Positions 8,901-16,969 of a DNA stretch of 28,504 nt are shown here, one piece after another; positions within the stretch are counted from its first letter, which is position 1, and each line of letters starts with the position of its first letter. Under the pieces are notes generated by a model that was not told the origin of the DNA, made no database searches, and was given only the letters and a program-made list of their open reading frames with translations. The translations under genes were made by a program, and so were the position numbers. The stretch covers positions 1 to 28,504 of the forward strand of contig CAZBOW010000027.1 in assembly GCA_964493635.1 (NCBI GenBank). Reading direction: 5' to 3'. The DNA is from OLB6 sp964493635 (GTDB lineage: Bacteria > Bacteroidota > Ignavibacteria > Kapaibacteriales > Kapaibacteriaceae).

Positions 8901-8908
8901 TAGTTTTG
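8901..8908 (+). promoter_or_regulatory. Candidate -7 promoter element (TAGTTTTG) for the RND efflux operon
   Basis: TAGTTTTG fits TAnnTTTG and lies only 4 bases before the adaptor ATG at 8913. If used with usual spacing, transcription would begin at or next to the start codon, giving a leaderless message. The opposing element for the HMA gene lies 10 bases to the left, so one bound regulator could affect both. A -33 partner is not evident. Confidence 0.4.
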
Positions 8909-8912
8909 GCGC

Positions 8913-9998
8913 ATGAAACCACGAATCCTCTGGCTCATTCTTGCGCTGCTTGCCGTAACGGCACTTCTAGTATGGCAGTTCCAACCCGCTGGCAACCAGC
9001 CCAAGGCCGGTGCACCCCCTGCCGGACCGATGCCGGGAGGCGGCAAGCCCCTTGCCGTGGTCGGCATGGTGGTTCAGCCCCGTGCCTATACAGAATCGGT
9101 GACGCTCACGGGATCAATCGTTGCCAACGAGGCCGTGGTGATCCGGCCGGAAGTATCTGGGCGGATCGTAGCTCTGGGCTTCACCGAGGGGCAGCGCGTG
9201 GCAAAAGGACAGATGCTCGTGCGGTTGTTCGACGCAGATCTGCGGGCTCGGCTTACACAGGTTCTGGCGCAGGTAGCGCTGGATTCGTCGCAAGTGGAGC
9301 GATTGCAGCGTCTGCGGGCCGTCGATGGCATCAGCGCCGAAGAGTTTCAGCGAGCAGCGGCCACCCTGGAGATGCATCGTGCGCAGGCCGATGAGATCCG
9401 GGCGCAACTGGAGAAAACAACGCTCACCGCGCCATTTGCCGGTCGCGTTGGTTTGCGCAATGCTAGTGTAGGAGCTGTTGTTGGGCCTGCGTCGGAGATT
9501 ACGCTCCTACGCGATGACTCACAGTTGAAGGTGGAGTGCACCGTTCCGGAAAAGTATGCCACGGCCATCACGGTCGGTACGGAGATGACGTTTACCGTGC
9601 GGGGTTCTCGAAATGCCACGCTGTATCGGGCGCGAGTGTATGCTGTCGATCCAGAGCTCAACCCTGAATCGCGCACACTGCGCATTCGGGCCCTGATTGC
9701 CCAGCCGACAGGGCTCCTGCCAGGCATGTTTGCCGATGTAACCGTGCAGCTGGCCACGGTGCCCGACGCATTGCTGGTTCCCACGGAGAGTGTGGTGGTT
9801 GATATCAACGGGCCGAAGGTCTTTGTGGCCAATGGCGACGTTGCCCGCGAGGTTCGAATCACCACCGGAACCCGCACCACTACGGACGTCCGGGTGCTTG
9901 ATGGGTTGGCGCCAGGGGATACCGTGCTCACCACCGGGATGCTCGTGATGAAGGATGGACTGCCGATCGGTGTCAGCCTGCTGGAGTCGGTACAATGA
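8913..9998 (+). CDS. RND efflux periplasmic adaptor (membrane fusion protein, HlyD/MdtA-like)
   Basis: This 361-residue protein is the adaptor that links an inner-membrane RND pump to an outer-membrane channel. One N-terminal hydrophobic segment (MKPRILWLILALLAVTALLVW) acts as anchor or signal; there is no lipobox cysteine. After a Pro/Gly-rich linker come the lipoyl-like half-motifs (VIRPEVSGRIVAL and LTAPFAGRVGL), a short helical hairpin between them (about residues 110-160), and the beta-barrel and membrane-proximal domains ending VLTTGMLVMKDGLPIGV. The hairpin is short compared with AcrA. The stop overlaps the start of the next gene by 4 bases (ATGA), typical of coupled subunits. The gene faces an HMA metal-binding protein across a small divergent promoter region. 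The substrate is not predictable from sequence. Confidence 0.93.
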   Translation: MKPRILWLILALLAVTALLVWQFQPAGNQPKAGAPPAGPMPGGGKPLAVVGMVVQPRAYTESVTLTGSIVANEAVVIRPEVSGRIVALGFTEGQRVAKGQMLVRLFDADLRARLTQVLAQVALDSSQVERLQRLRAVDGISAEEFQRAAATLEMHRAQADEIRAQLEKTTLTAPFAGRVGLRNASVGAVVGPASEITLLRDDSQLKVECTVPEKYATAITVGTEMTFTVRGSRNATLYRARVYAVDPELNPESRTLRIRALIAQPTGLLPGMFADVTVQLATVPDALLVPTESVVVDINGPKVFVANGDVAREVRITTGTRTTTDVRVLDGLAPGDTVLTTGMLVMKDGLPIGVSLLESVQ

Positions 9999-12900
9999 AC
10001 CTGTCCACCCTGAGTATCCGACGGCCCGTCCTTGCCATCGTGATGAGTACGGTCATCGTCCTTCTTGGTGTGGTTGGGGCCACATTCTTGGGCGTCCGAC
10101 AGTTCCCCGATGTGGATCCGCCGGAGATCACCGTGCAAACCACCTACGCAGGGGCCAGCGCCGAGGTGGTGGAGTCGCAGATCACCGAGCCCCTCGAGGA
10201 ATCCATCAACGGCATCGCCGGTATTCGATCGGTGACGTCGTCGAGTTCGTACGGACGCAGCTCCATTACCGTGGAGTTCGAACTGGGGGTTGATCTTGAA
10301 ACCGCCGCCAACGATGTGCGCGATCGGGTTGATCAGGCCCGCCGTCGACTGCCGGCCGACGTTGATCCACCGCAGGTGTCAAAGTCGAATGCGAACTCAA
10401 GCCCCGTGGTGATCATGTCCGTCTACTCCACGAAGCGCTCCCTGATGGAGGTCAGCGAGTACGCGGCTACCACACTCAAGGAGCGGCTCCAAACCATTGA
10501 AGGTGTGGCCGAGATTGTGATCTGGGGTGAGCGCACGCCAGCCATGCGCGTAGTGCTGCAGCCCGCCAACTTGGCCGCCTATGGTCTGTCGCCGAACGCC
10601 GTTCGCGCTGCTCTGCAGCGTGAGAACATCGAGCTGCCCACCGGCCGGGTGGAGGGATTGAGCACGGAACTCACGTTGCGAACCAAGGGCCGGCTGTCCA
10701 CCATCGAAGAGTTCGAAGATGTGATTCTCCGATCCGACGAGCGGGGCGTTGTGCGCCTAGCCGACGTAGCCCTGATTCGCCTTGGCGCCACCAACGAGCG
10801 CACCATTCTCAAGCGCGATGGGGTGCCGATGGTTGCCATGGCCGTGCGTCCTCAGCCGGGAGCCAACCAGGTCAACATCGCCTCCTCCTTTCGCAAGCGC
10901 GTTGACGAGTTGCGACCGCAGGTACCTGCCGACATCACCTTGGAGATTCGCTACGACGCCTCGACGTTCATTAATGCTGCCATTACCGAGGTGGTGGAAA
11001 CACTGGCAATCGCCTTCGCCCTGGTGATTGTGATCATCTTCGTGTTCCTACGGAACTGGAGGGCCACCTTTATTCCGGTGATCGCCATCCCGGTGTCGCT
11101 TGTGGCATCGTTCTTCGTGATGTGGATTGGCGACTTCTCCATCAACCTGCTGACGATGCTCGGCATCGTGCTCTCGACGGGCCTGGTGGTGGACGACGCC
11201 ATTGTGGTGATGGAAAACATCTACAAGCGCATCGAACGGGGCGATGATCCTGTCCAGGCGGGCAACGAAGGGGCGTCGGAAATCTACTTTGCCGTGATCT
11301 CCACCACGATCACCCTCATCGCCGTGTTTGTTCCCATCATCTTCCTGCAGGGACTTACCGGCAGACTCTTCCGCGAGTTCGGCTTTGTGGTGGCCACCAG
11401 CATTGTGGTCTCGGCCTTTGTATCGCTTACCCTGACGCCCATGATGAGCACGCGCCTGTTGCGTCGCCGGCAGGAGAGTGGCCTCCTTGAGCGTGCCACC
11501 GAGCCCTTCTTTGTGTGGTTGAACGGCCTCTACGACCGTTCTGTGCGATTTGCCGTTGATCGTGCGTGGATGGCAGCCTTGTTCATGGTGGTCTCCGCCG
11601 GGGTGATCTGGCAGGTTGGCGGTGGACTGCCATCCGAGGTTGCGCCGCTGGAGGATCGCAGCCAGCTACGTATCATCGTTGTTGCTCCCGAGGGCTACAC
11701 CTATGAGCGGATGGATGCTTTCTTGGACACCTTCCGTGCCACTGTGGAGCGCCTTGTGCCAGAGAAGGATCTGGTGCTGACCGTTACCTCGCCAAGTTTC
11801 ATCGGCAGTGGTACCAATTCGGGCTTTGGGAGGATTCAGCTCATCGACCCTGCCTTGCGAGAGCGCTCGCAGATGGAGATTGCCGACCAGCTCACGGCGG
11901 CAATGCGCAGTAATCCCGAGGCTCGAACCATTATCCAGCAGGAACCTACGATCTCCTCGGGGTTCGGGGGAGGGGGCTTGCCAGTGCAATTTGTGATCCA
12001 GGCCCAGGAGTTGGCCGACCTGCGACGGGTCATCCCGGTGGTCCTGGATGCTGCCAATGCCAGTCCGCTGTTCAACATCGTAGACTGTAACCTCAAGTTC
12101 ACCAAACCGGAGCTGTCCCTTCGGATTCGCCGCGACCGCGCCCGGGAACTTGGTGTGTCGGTTGCGGACATTGCCGAGGTGCTTCAGGCGGGATTCTCAT
12201 CGCAGCGCTTTGGATACTTCCTGCGTGGTGGCCGTCAATACGACGTTATTGGCGAAATCGATCGGTGGCAACGCATGACACCCGACGAGATCATGGAACT
12301 CACCATCCAGGCCCGCGATGGATCGCTGGTTCAGCTCACCGACCTTGTGACCATCACCGAGGAGAGTGCACCACCACAGCTCTACCACTACAATCGGGCC
12401 ATGAGTGCTACGATCAGTGCGGGCTTGGCACCCGGCGTGACGATCGACAAAGGCATCGCCGAGATGGATCGCATTGCTGCTGAGGTACTCGACGACACCT
12501 TTACCACGGCGCTGACGGGACCGTCCCTGGACTTCAAGGAGAGCTCGTCGAGCATTGTGTTCGCCTTCCTGCTGGCTCTCGTACTGGTCTACCTTGTGCT
12601 GGCGGCCCAGTTTGAGAGTTTCGTTGATCCGCTGATCATCATGCTCACCGTGCCGCTGGCCCTGGCCGGTGCCGTGGTCTCGCTGGCAGCGCTGGGTCAA
12701 ACGCTGAACATCTTCAGCCAGATCGGGACCATCGTTCTGATCGGCATTGTAACGAAGAACGGCATCTTGATCGTAGAGTTTGCCAATCAACTCCGGGCAC
12801 GTGGGGCGTCGTGGCACGATGCGGCGATTCAGGCCGCTTCGATGCGGTTCCGCCCGATCTTGATGACATCCGCTGCAACGATTCTTGGTGCCCTGCCGAT

Positions 12901-14490
12901 TGCGCTCTCGCTGGGAGCAGCCTCGGAGTCCCGTGTGGGTTTGGGCGTGGTGGTTGTGGGAGGAATGGTGTTCTCCACGGTGCTCACGCTGATTGTGGTG
13001 CCCAGCTTGTACGTCCTGCTCAGCCGGATCAAACGCAGTGCGATTGTGGCCGCTGCCATCGTACTGCTGGCCGCACCAAGCGCACAGGCCAGCGATACCC
13101 TTACCTACCAACAGGCAATCGCCATCGCGCTGGAGCAAAACTTCGGTGTGCGTGTTGCTCGCCAGGATTCGCTCCTTGCCGAGAACATCGGAGCTGCGTC
13201 CATCTCGGGATTTCTGCCGCGTTTGGATCTGTCGGGACAGTACGTCGACGGTGCCAACGACATTACCCAACGGTTGGCCGATGGCCGCACCATCAACCAG
13301 GATGGTGTGGGGTACTCCAACCTGCAAGCCAACGCCGTGCTGCAGTGGACGCTCTTTGATGGTCTGCGCATGTTTGCCACAGCCGATCGCGCCGCGGCCT
13401 TGCGCAGCGAAGGTCTCGCATCGGTTCGGGCTCGGATGCAGTCGTTGGTTGCCGACGTTCTGACGGCCTACAACACCATTGTGGCCACACAGCGATTTCT
13501 CCATACGGCCGATAGTGCACTGGTACTTGCCGAGGAGCGCTACCGATTGGAGCGTCACCGCTACGAGGTGGGATCGGTATCGGGCGTTGAGGTGGCGCAG
13601 GCGGAAATCGATCGCAACAGTCAGAAGGCGCTGGTGATCAAAACTCAGGCCGACCTTGCCGTTGCGTCCTCGGCCCTGAATACGCTCCTGGCTCGGGATC
13701 CCGAAACCGCCTTTGCCGTGCCGAGCACGATCTCCATTCCTCCGATGCCGTCGCTGACGGAGATCTACGCCCTGATCGACGCTGCCAACCCGGACGTGAT
13801 CCGCGCTCGCTACGCACTGCAGGCAGCCTCGGCCCATGTGCGCGAGGCCACCGCCGCGCTGATGCCACAGATTGGCGTGCAGGGGGCCTACCGACTCAGT
13901 CGCGCAACGTCCGACGGGGGCTTCTTTCTGGAGAACCTTTCCAACGGACCCAGCCTGGGTGTGACGTTTCAGTGGAACCTCTTCAATGGACTTGCCGATC
14001 GCTACGAGCGTGAGCGCCGGGTGATCCTGGAGCAGCAGCAACATCTCAGCGAGGAATCGATCCGCAACGACCTTCGCGGTAGTGCCGAGCGCACGCTCCG
14101 CATGTACACCGCATCTGGAGAGGTACTTGGCATCCAACAGCAGTCCTATGCAGCGGCGGAGCGCAATGCAATGGTGGCACTCGAGAAGTTGCGTGTTGGT
14201 AGCATTACGCCGCTGGAGGTGCGCCAAACCTTTCAAACCCTGCTGGAAGTGGGGGCTCAAGTGGCACAGTTGGAATACCAGCAGCGGCTGGCAGCAACCG
14301 AGATCCTGCGCATCTGCGGCCGGCTGATGGANNNNNNNNNNNNNNNNNNNNNNNNNNNNNNNNNNNNNNNNNNNNNNNNNNNNNNNNNNNNNNNNNNNNN
14401 NNNNNNNNNNNNNNNNNNNNNNNNNNNNNNNACCAGCAGCGGCTGGCAGCAACCGAGATCCTGCGCATCTGCGGCCGGCTGATGGATTAG
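9995..14490 (+). CDS. RND efflux permease fused to a TolC-like outer-membrane factor (interrupted by an artefactual gap)
   Basis: One uninterrupted frame encodes an HAE-1-type RND permease (about residues 1-1014) followed by a TolC-family outer-membrane factor (about 1033-1446). The permease keeps the proton-relay residues D400-D401 (VDDAIVVMEN, TM4) and K921 (TKNGILIVEF, TM10). After the last helix (SLYVLLSRIKR) comes SAIVAAAIVLLAAPSAQA, which looks like a signal peptide ending A-Q-A at 1030-1032, then DTLTYQQAIAIALEQN, a typical start of a mature TolC-like protein. No good separate start codon is visible at the junction. The raw frame is broken near the end by 100 N and a 55-base duplicate; removing 155 bases restores 4341 bases (1446 residues) ending ICGRLMD and TAG at 14488-14490. 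Adaptor, pump and channel are thus encoded by two genes. Whether the product is cut in two is unknown. Confidence 0.93.
14332..14431. other. Scaffold gap (100 N) with a 55-base duplicate on each side
   Basis: Bases 14277-14331 and 14432-14486 are identical over 55 positions, flanking exactly 100 N. This is what results when two contigs overlapping by one assembly k-mer are joined with a fixed spacer. The total insertion, 155 bases, is not a multiple of three and would wrongly frameshift the last codons of the pump-channel gene. Confidence 0.92.
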
Positions 14491-14520
14491 CTACTTGATT
14501 AGCTACTCGACTAGCTACCG
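14485..14520. repeat. Three 12-base tandem repeats carrying the stop codon of the pump-channel gene
   Basis: GATTAGCTACTT, GATTAGCTACTC and GACTAGCTACCG follow each other without gaps. Because 12 is a multiple of three, each unit presents GAY-TAG in the same frame, so the gene ends Asp-stop and is backed by two more in-frame Asp-stop pairs. The unit resembles the GACTAA repeats at the end of the HMA gene. No stem-loop is apparent. Confidence 0.75.
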
Positions 14521-14527
14521 GCCGTTG

Positions 14528-14535
14528 TAGTTTTG
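14528..14535 (+). promoter_or_regulatory. Candidate -7 promoter element (TAGTTTTG) for fumC
   Basis: This octamer is identical to the one before the efflux adaptor gene and fits TAnnTTTG. It lies 33 bases before the fumC ATG, so transcription would start near 14540 with a leader of about 29 bases that has no Shine-Dalgarno sequence. No -33 element at standard spacing is evident. Confidence 0.4.
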
Positions 14536-14568
14536 CATGCCCTTTTCTCACCTACCCCACAACCGATC

Positions 14569-15960
14569 ATGTCTACTCGTCTTGAACGCGATACCATGGG
14601 CGAAATCGAGGTTCCCTCGACGGCCTACTACGGTGCTCAAACAGCACGCTCCCTGATCCACTTTGCTATCGGCGAAGAACGCATGCCGCGTGAGGTTGTC
14701 TCGGCCATGGCGATCCTCAAAAAGGCCGCCGCGATGGTGAATCGTGATCTGGGCGTTTTGAAGAGTGAAACGGCCGACCTGATCGTTCAGGCCTGCGACG
14801 ACGTGATCGCTGGGTCGCTGGAAGCTCATTTCCCGCTCAAGGTTTGGCAAACCGGCTCGGGAACGCAAACGAACATGAACGTCAACGAGGTGATTGCCAA
14901 CCGTGCTATCGAGATTGCCGGCGGCGAGCTTGGCTCTAAGAAGCCAGTGCACCCCAATGATGACGTTAACAAGTCCCAGTCGTCCAACGACACCTTCCCT
15001 ACGGCCATGCATATCGCTGCAGCGCTGAGTGTATCGCACGCGGTTCTGCCGGCGGTCCGCACCCTGCGCGATACGCTGGCTGCCAAGGCCGTGGAGTTTG
15101 CCGCGCTGATTAAGAGTGGTCGCACGCACTTGATGGATGCTACGCCGATCACGCTGGGCCAAGAGTTTTCCGGATATGCACAGCAGCTCACCAACAGTAT
15201 TCGACGGATCGAGCAGTCGCTGGACGGACTCTATGAACTCGCTCTGGGCGGCACGGCCGTCGGTACCGGACTGAACACACATCCCGAGTTTGCGGAGCGC
15301 TCGGCGGCGACCATTGCATCGTTGACGGGACTTCCGTTCGTGAGTGCACCCAACAAGTTCGAGGCTCTTGCTGCCCACGACGCTCTTGTATACGCACACG
15401 GGTCGCTTAAGGCGCTTGCTGCCTCGCTGATGAAGATCGCCAACGACGTCCGCTGGATGGCATCGGGTCCGCGCTGTGGGTTGGGGGAGCTCTCGATCCC
15501 AGAAAACGAGCCGGGCTCGTCGATCATGCCGGGGAAGGTCAACCCGACGCAAAGCGAGGCCATGACCATGGTGGCCGCTCAGGTGATGGGCAACGATGTT
15601 GCGATCAACATCGGCGGCGCCTCCGGGAACTTCGAGCTCAACGTCTTCAAGCCAGTGATCATCTACAACTTCCTGCAAAGCTGCCGTCTGCTTGCCGACA
15701 CCTGCACGATGTTCAATGATCACTGCGCCGTGGGTATCCAGGCCAACGTCGAGCGCCTGAACTACTACAATCAGAATACCCTGATGCTGGTTACGGCGTT
15801 GAATCCGCACATCGGGTACGATAACGCCGCCAAGATTGCCAAGACGGCCCACAAGAACGGTACCACACTGAAAGAGGAAGCCCTCAAGCTGGGCCTGCTC
15901 ACCGAAGAGCAGTTCGATGCCTGGGTGCGTCCGGAAGACATGCTGGGGCCGAAGGCCTAA
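14569..15960 (+). CDS. fumC: Fumarate hydratase class II (fumarase C)
   Basis: Fumarase C interconverts fumarate and (S)-malate in the citric acid cycle, in the cytoplasm, as an iron-free homotetramer. The 463-residue length matches E. coli FumC (467). The signature GSSIMPGKVNP carries the catalytic-loop serines S317/S318, and H187 lies in SGRTHLMDATP. Other family motifs are TGSGTQTNMNVNEV and NDTFPTAMH. The ATG at 14569 is chosen because MSTRLERDTMGEIEVP aligns well with the N-terminus of known fumarases; an upstream TTG at 14533 would only add unrelated residues. The leader has no ribosome-binding site. murB begins 5 bases after the stop, so the two are probably cotranscribed. The related argininosuccinate lyase and aspartase families are less likely given the SGRTHLMDATP and MPGKVNP contexts. 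Confidence 0.96.
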   Translation: MSTRLERDTMGEIEVPSTAYYGAQTARSLIHFAIGEERMPREVVSAMAILKKAAAMVNRDLGVLKSETADLIVQACDDVIAGSLEAHFPLKVWQTGSGTQTNMNVNEVIANRAIEIAGGELGSKKPVHPNDDVNKSQSSNDTFPTAMHIAAALSVSHAVLPAVRTLRDTLAAKAVEFAALIKSGRTHLMDATPITLGQEFSGYAQQLTNSIRRIEQSLDGLYELALGGTAVGTGLNTHPEFAERSAATIASLTGLPFVSAPNKFEALAAHDALVYAHGSLKALAASLMKIANDVRWMASGPRCGLGELSIPENEPGSSIMPGKVNPTQSEAMTMVAAQVMGNDVAINIGGASGNFELNVFKPVIIYNFLQSCRLLADTCTMFNDHCAVGIQANVERLNYYNQNTLMLVTALNPHIGYDNAAKIAKTAHKNGTTLKEEALKLGLLTEEQFDAWVRPEDMLGPKA

Positions 15961-15964
15961 CAGC

Positions 15965-16969
15965 GTGAACGTAGTCCGTCACGCCGATCTGGCCCCCTAC
16001 ACCACCTTTCATATTCCGGCGGTGTGCGATACGCTGGTACCCGTCAGGTCGGTCGAGGAGGTGGCAGAAGCCGTCGCGCGCGATCCGGAGGCTCGGATCC
16101 TGGGAGGCGGTTCGAATGTGCTGCTCACGGACGACGTGGCGGGTACGGTCCTGAAGATGGAGATCATGGGCCGTAGGATCGTCGAAGAAGATTCCGACTT
16201 CGTGTGTGTCGAGTTCGGTGCCGGTGAAGTATGGCATGATGCCGTGACGTGGACGGTCGAGCAAGGCTGGGGTGGCCTCGAGAATCTGGCGCTTATTCCG
16301 GGGACCGTCGGGGCGGCCCCGATGCAGAATATCGGAGCCTACGGTGTGGAACAGGCATCATGCTTTGTGTCCTGCACGTATGTGGACCGTCGCACGCTGC
16401 GCCTGCATACGCTGGATGCCGAGGCATGTGCCTTTGGCTATCGCGAGAGCATCTTCAAACACGAGCTGCGAAACCGTGCAATCATTGTCAGCGTAACGTA
16501 CCGGCTTCAGCGAGAACCAGCCGCGCACACGTCCTACGCGGACGTGCGCAATGAGCTGGCTGCGCGTGGTTGTGCCGAGCCGTCGATTCGCGATGTGTAC
16601 GATGCCGTGGTGGCGATCCGCTCCCGTAAGCTGCCCGACCCTGCCGTGATCGGAAACGCCGGCAGCTTCTTCAAGAATCCCGTGGTGGATCCGATCACGG
16701 CTCATCGTCTACACGTTGCCAATCCCACCATGCCACAGTATGTGCAGGATGATGGTACGGTGAAGCTGGCAGCGGCCTGGCTGATTGATCAGTGTGGGTG
16801 GAAGGGGTACCGTGATGGCGATGCTGGTGTGCATGCCAACCAAGCGCTGGTGCTCGTTAATCATGGACAGGCAACGGGGCGGCAGATCGTAGATCTCGCC
16901 CATCGCATTCAGCATTCGGTGGTCGAGCGGTTCGGGATCACGCTAGAAACCGAGGTCAACGTCTGGTAA
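15965..16969 (+). CDS. murB: UDP-N-acetylenolpyruvoylglucosamine reductase (MurB, type I)
   Basis: MurB is a cytoplasmic FAD enzyme that reduces UDP-GlcNAc-enolpyruvate with NADPH to UDP-N-acetylmuramate for peptidoglycan. FAD-binding motifs are ILGGGSNVLLTDD and LIPGTVGAAPMQNIGAYGVE. Catalytic residues match E. coli: R160 in GYRESIFKH, S234 in GNAGSFFKNP, and the C-terminal glutamate in LETEVNVW. The YRESIFKH loop and length of 334 mark it as type I. The GTG at 15965 is preferred: it lies 5 bases after the fumC stop, with GAAGG about 9 bases ahead, and gives MNVVRHADLAPYTTFHI, where family similarity begins. A longer version would overlap fumC with unrelated residues. The 3' end overlaps the convergent ABC transporter gene by 14 bases. 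Confidence 0.96.
   Translation: MNVVRHADLAPYTTFHIPAVCDTLVPVRSVEEVAEAVARDPEARILGGGSNVLLTDDVAGTVLKMEIMGRRIVEEDSDFVCVEFGAGEVWHDAVTWTVEQGWGGLENLALIPGTVGAAPMQNIGAYGVEQASCFVSCTYVDRRTLRLHTLDAEACAFGYRESIFKHELRNRAIIVSVTYRLQREPAAHTSYADVRNELAARGCAEPSIRDVYDAVVAIRSRKLPDPAVIGNAGSFFKNPVVDPITAHRLHVANPTMPQYVQDDGTVKLAAAWLIDQCGWKGYRDGDAGVHANQALVLVNHGQATGRQIVDLAHRIQHSVVERFGITLETEVNVW

Noticed and set aside
14432..14490. A true 55-base tandem duplication at the end of the pump-channel gene
   Set aside because: The two copies are perfect and separated by exactly 100 N, and the same length recurs at another gap. An assembly overlap explains this better than biology.
12197..14551. 784-codon open frame on the minus strand opposite the pump-channel gene
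   Set aside because: It runs through the N gap, has a composition rich in Arg, His, Gly and Gln with no recognisable domain, and lies opposite a clearly real conserved gene. Long antisense frames are expected in GC-rich coding DNA.
14533..14568. TTG start at 14533 extending FumC by 12 residues
   Set aside because: The extension does not resemble fumarases and would start inside the candidate -7 promoter element.
14548..15852. 434-codon minus-strand frame opposite fumC
   Set aside because: Shadow of the fumC codon bias; residues are His/Arg/Gly rich and match no family I know.
16966..16969. A transcription terminator between murB and the ABC exporter gene
   Set aside because: The genes overlap by 14 bases and no stem-loop with a T run was visible.
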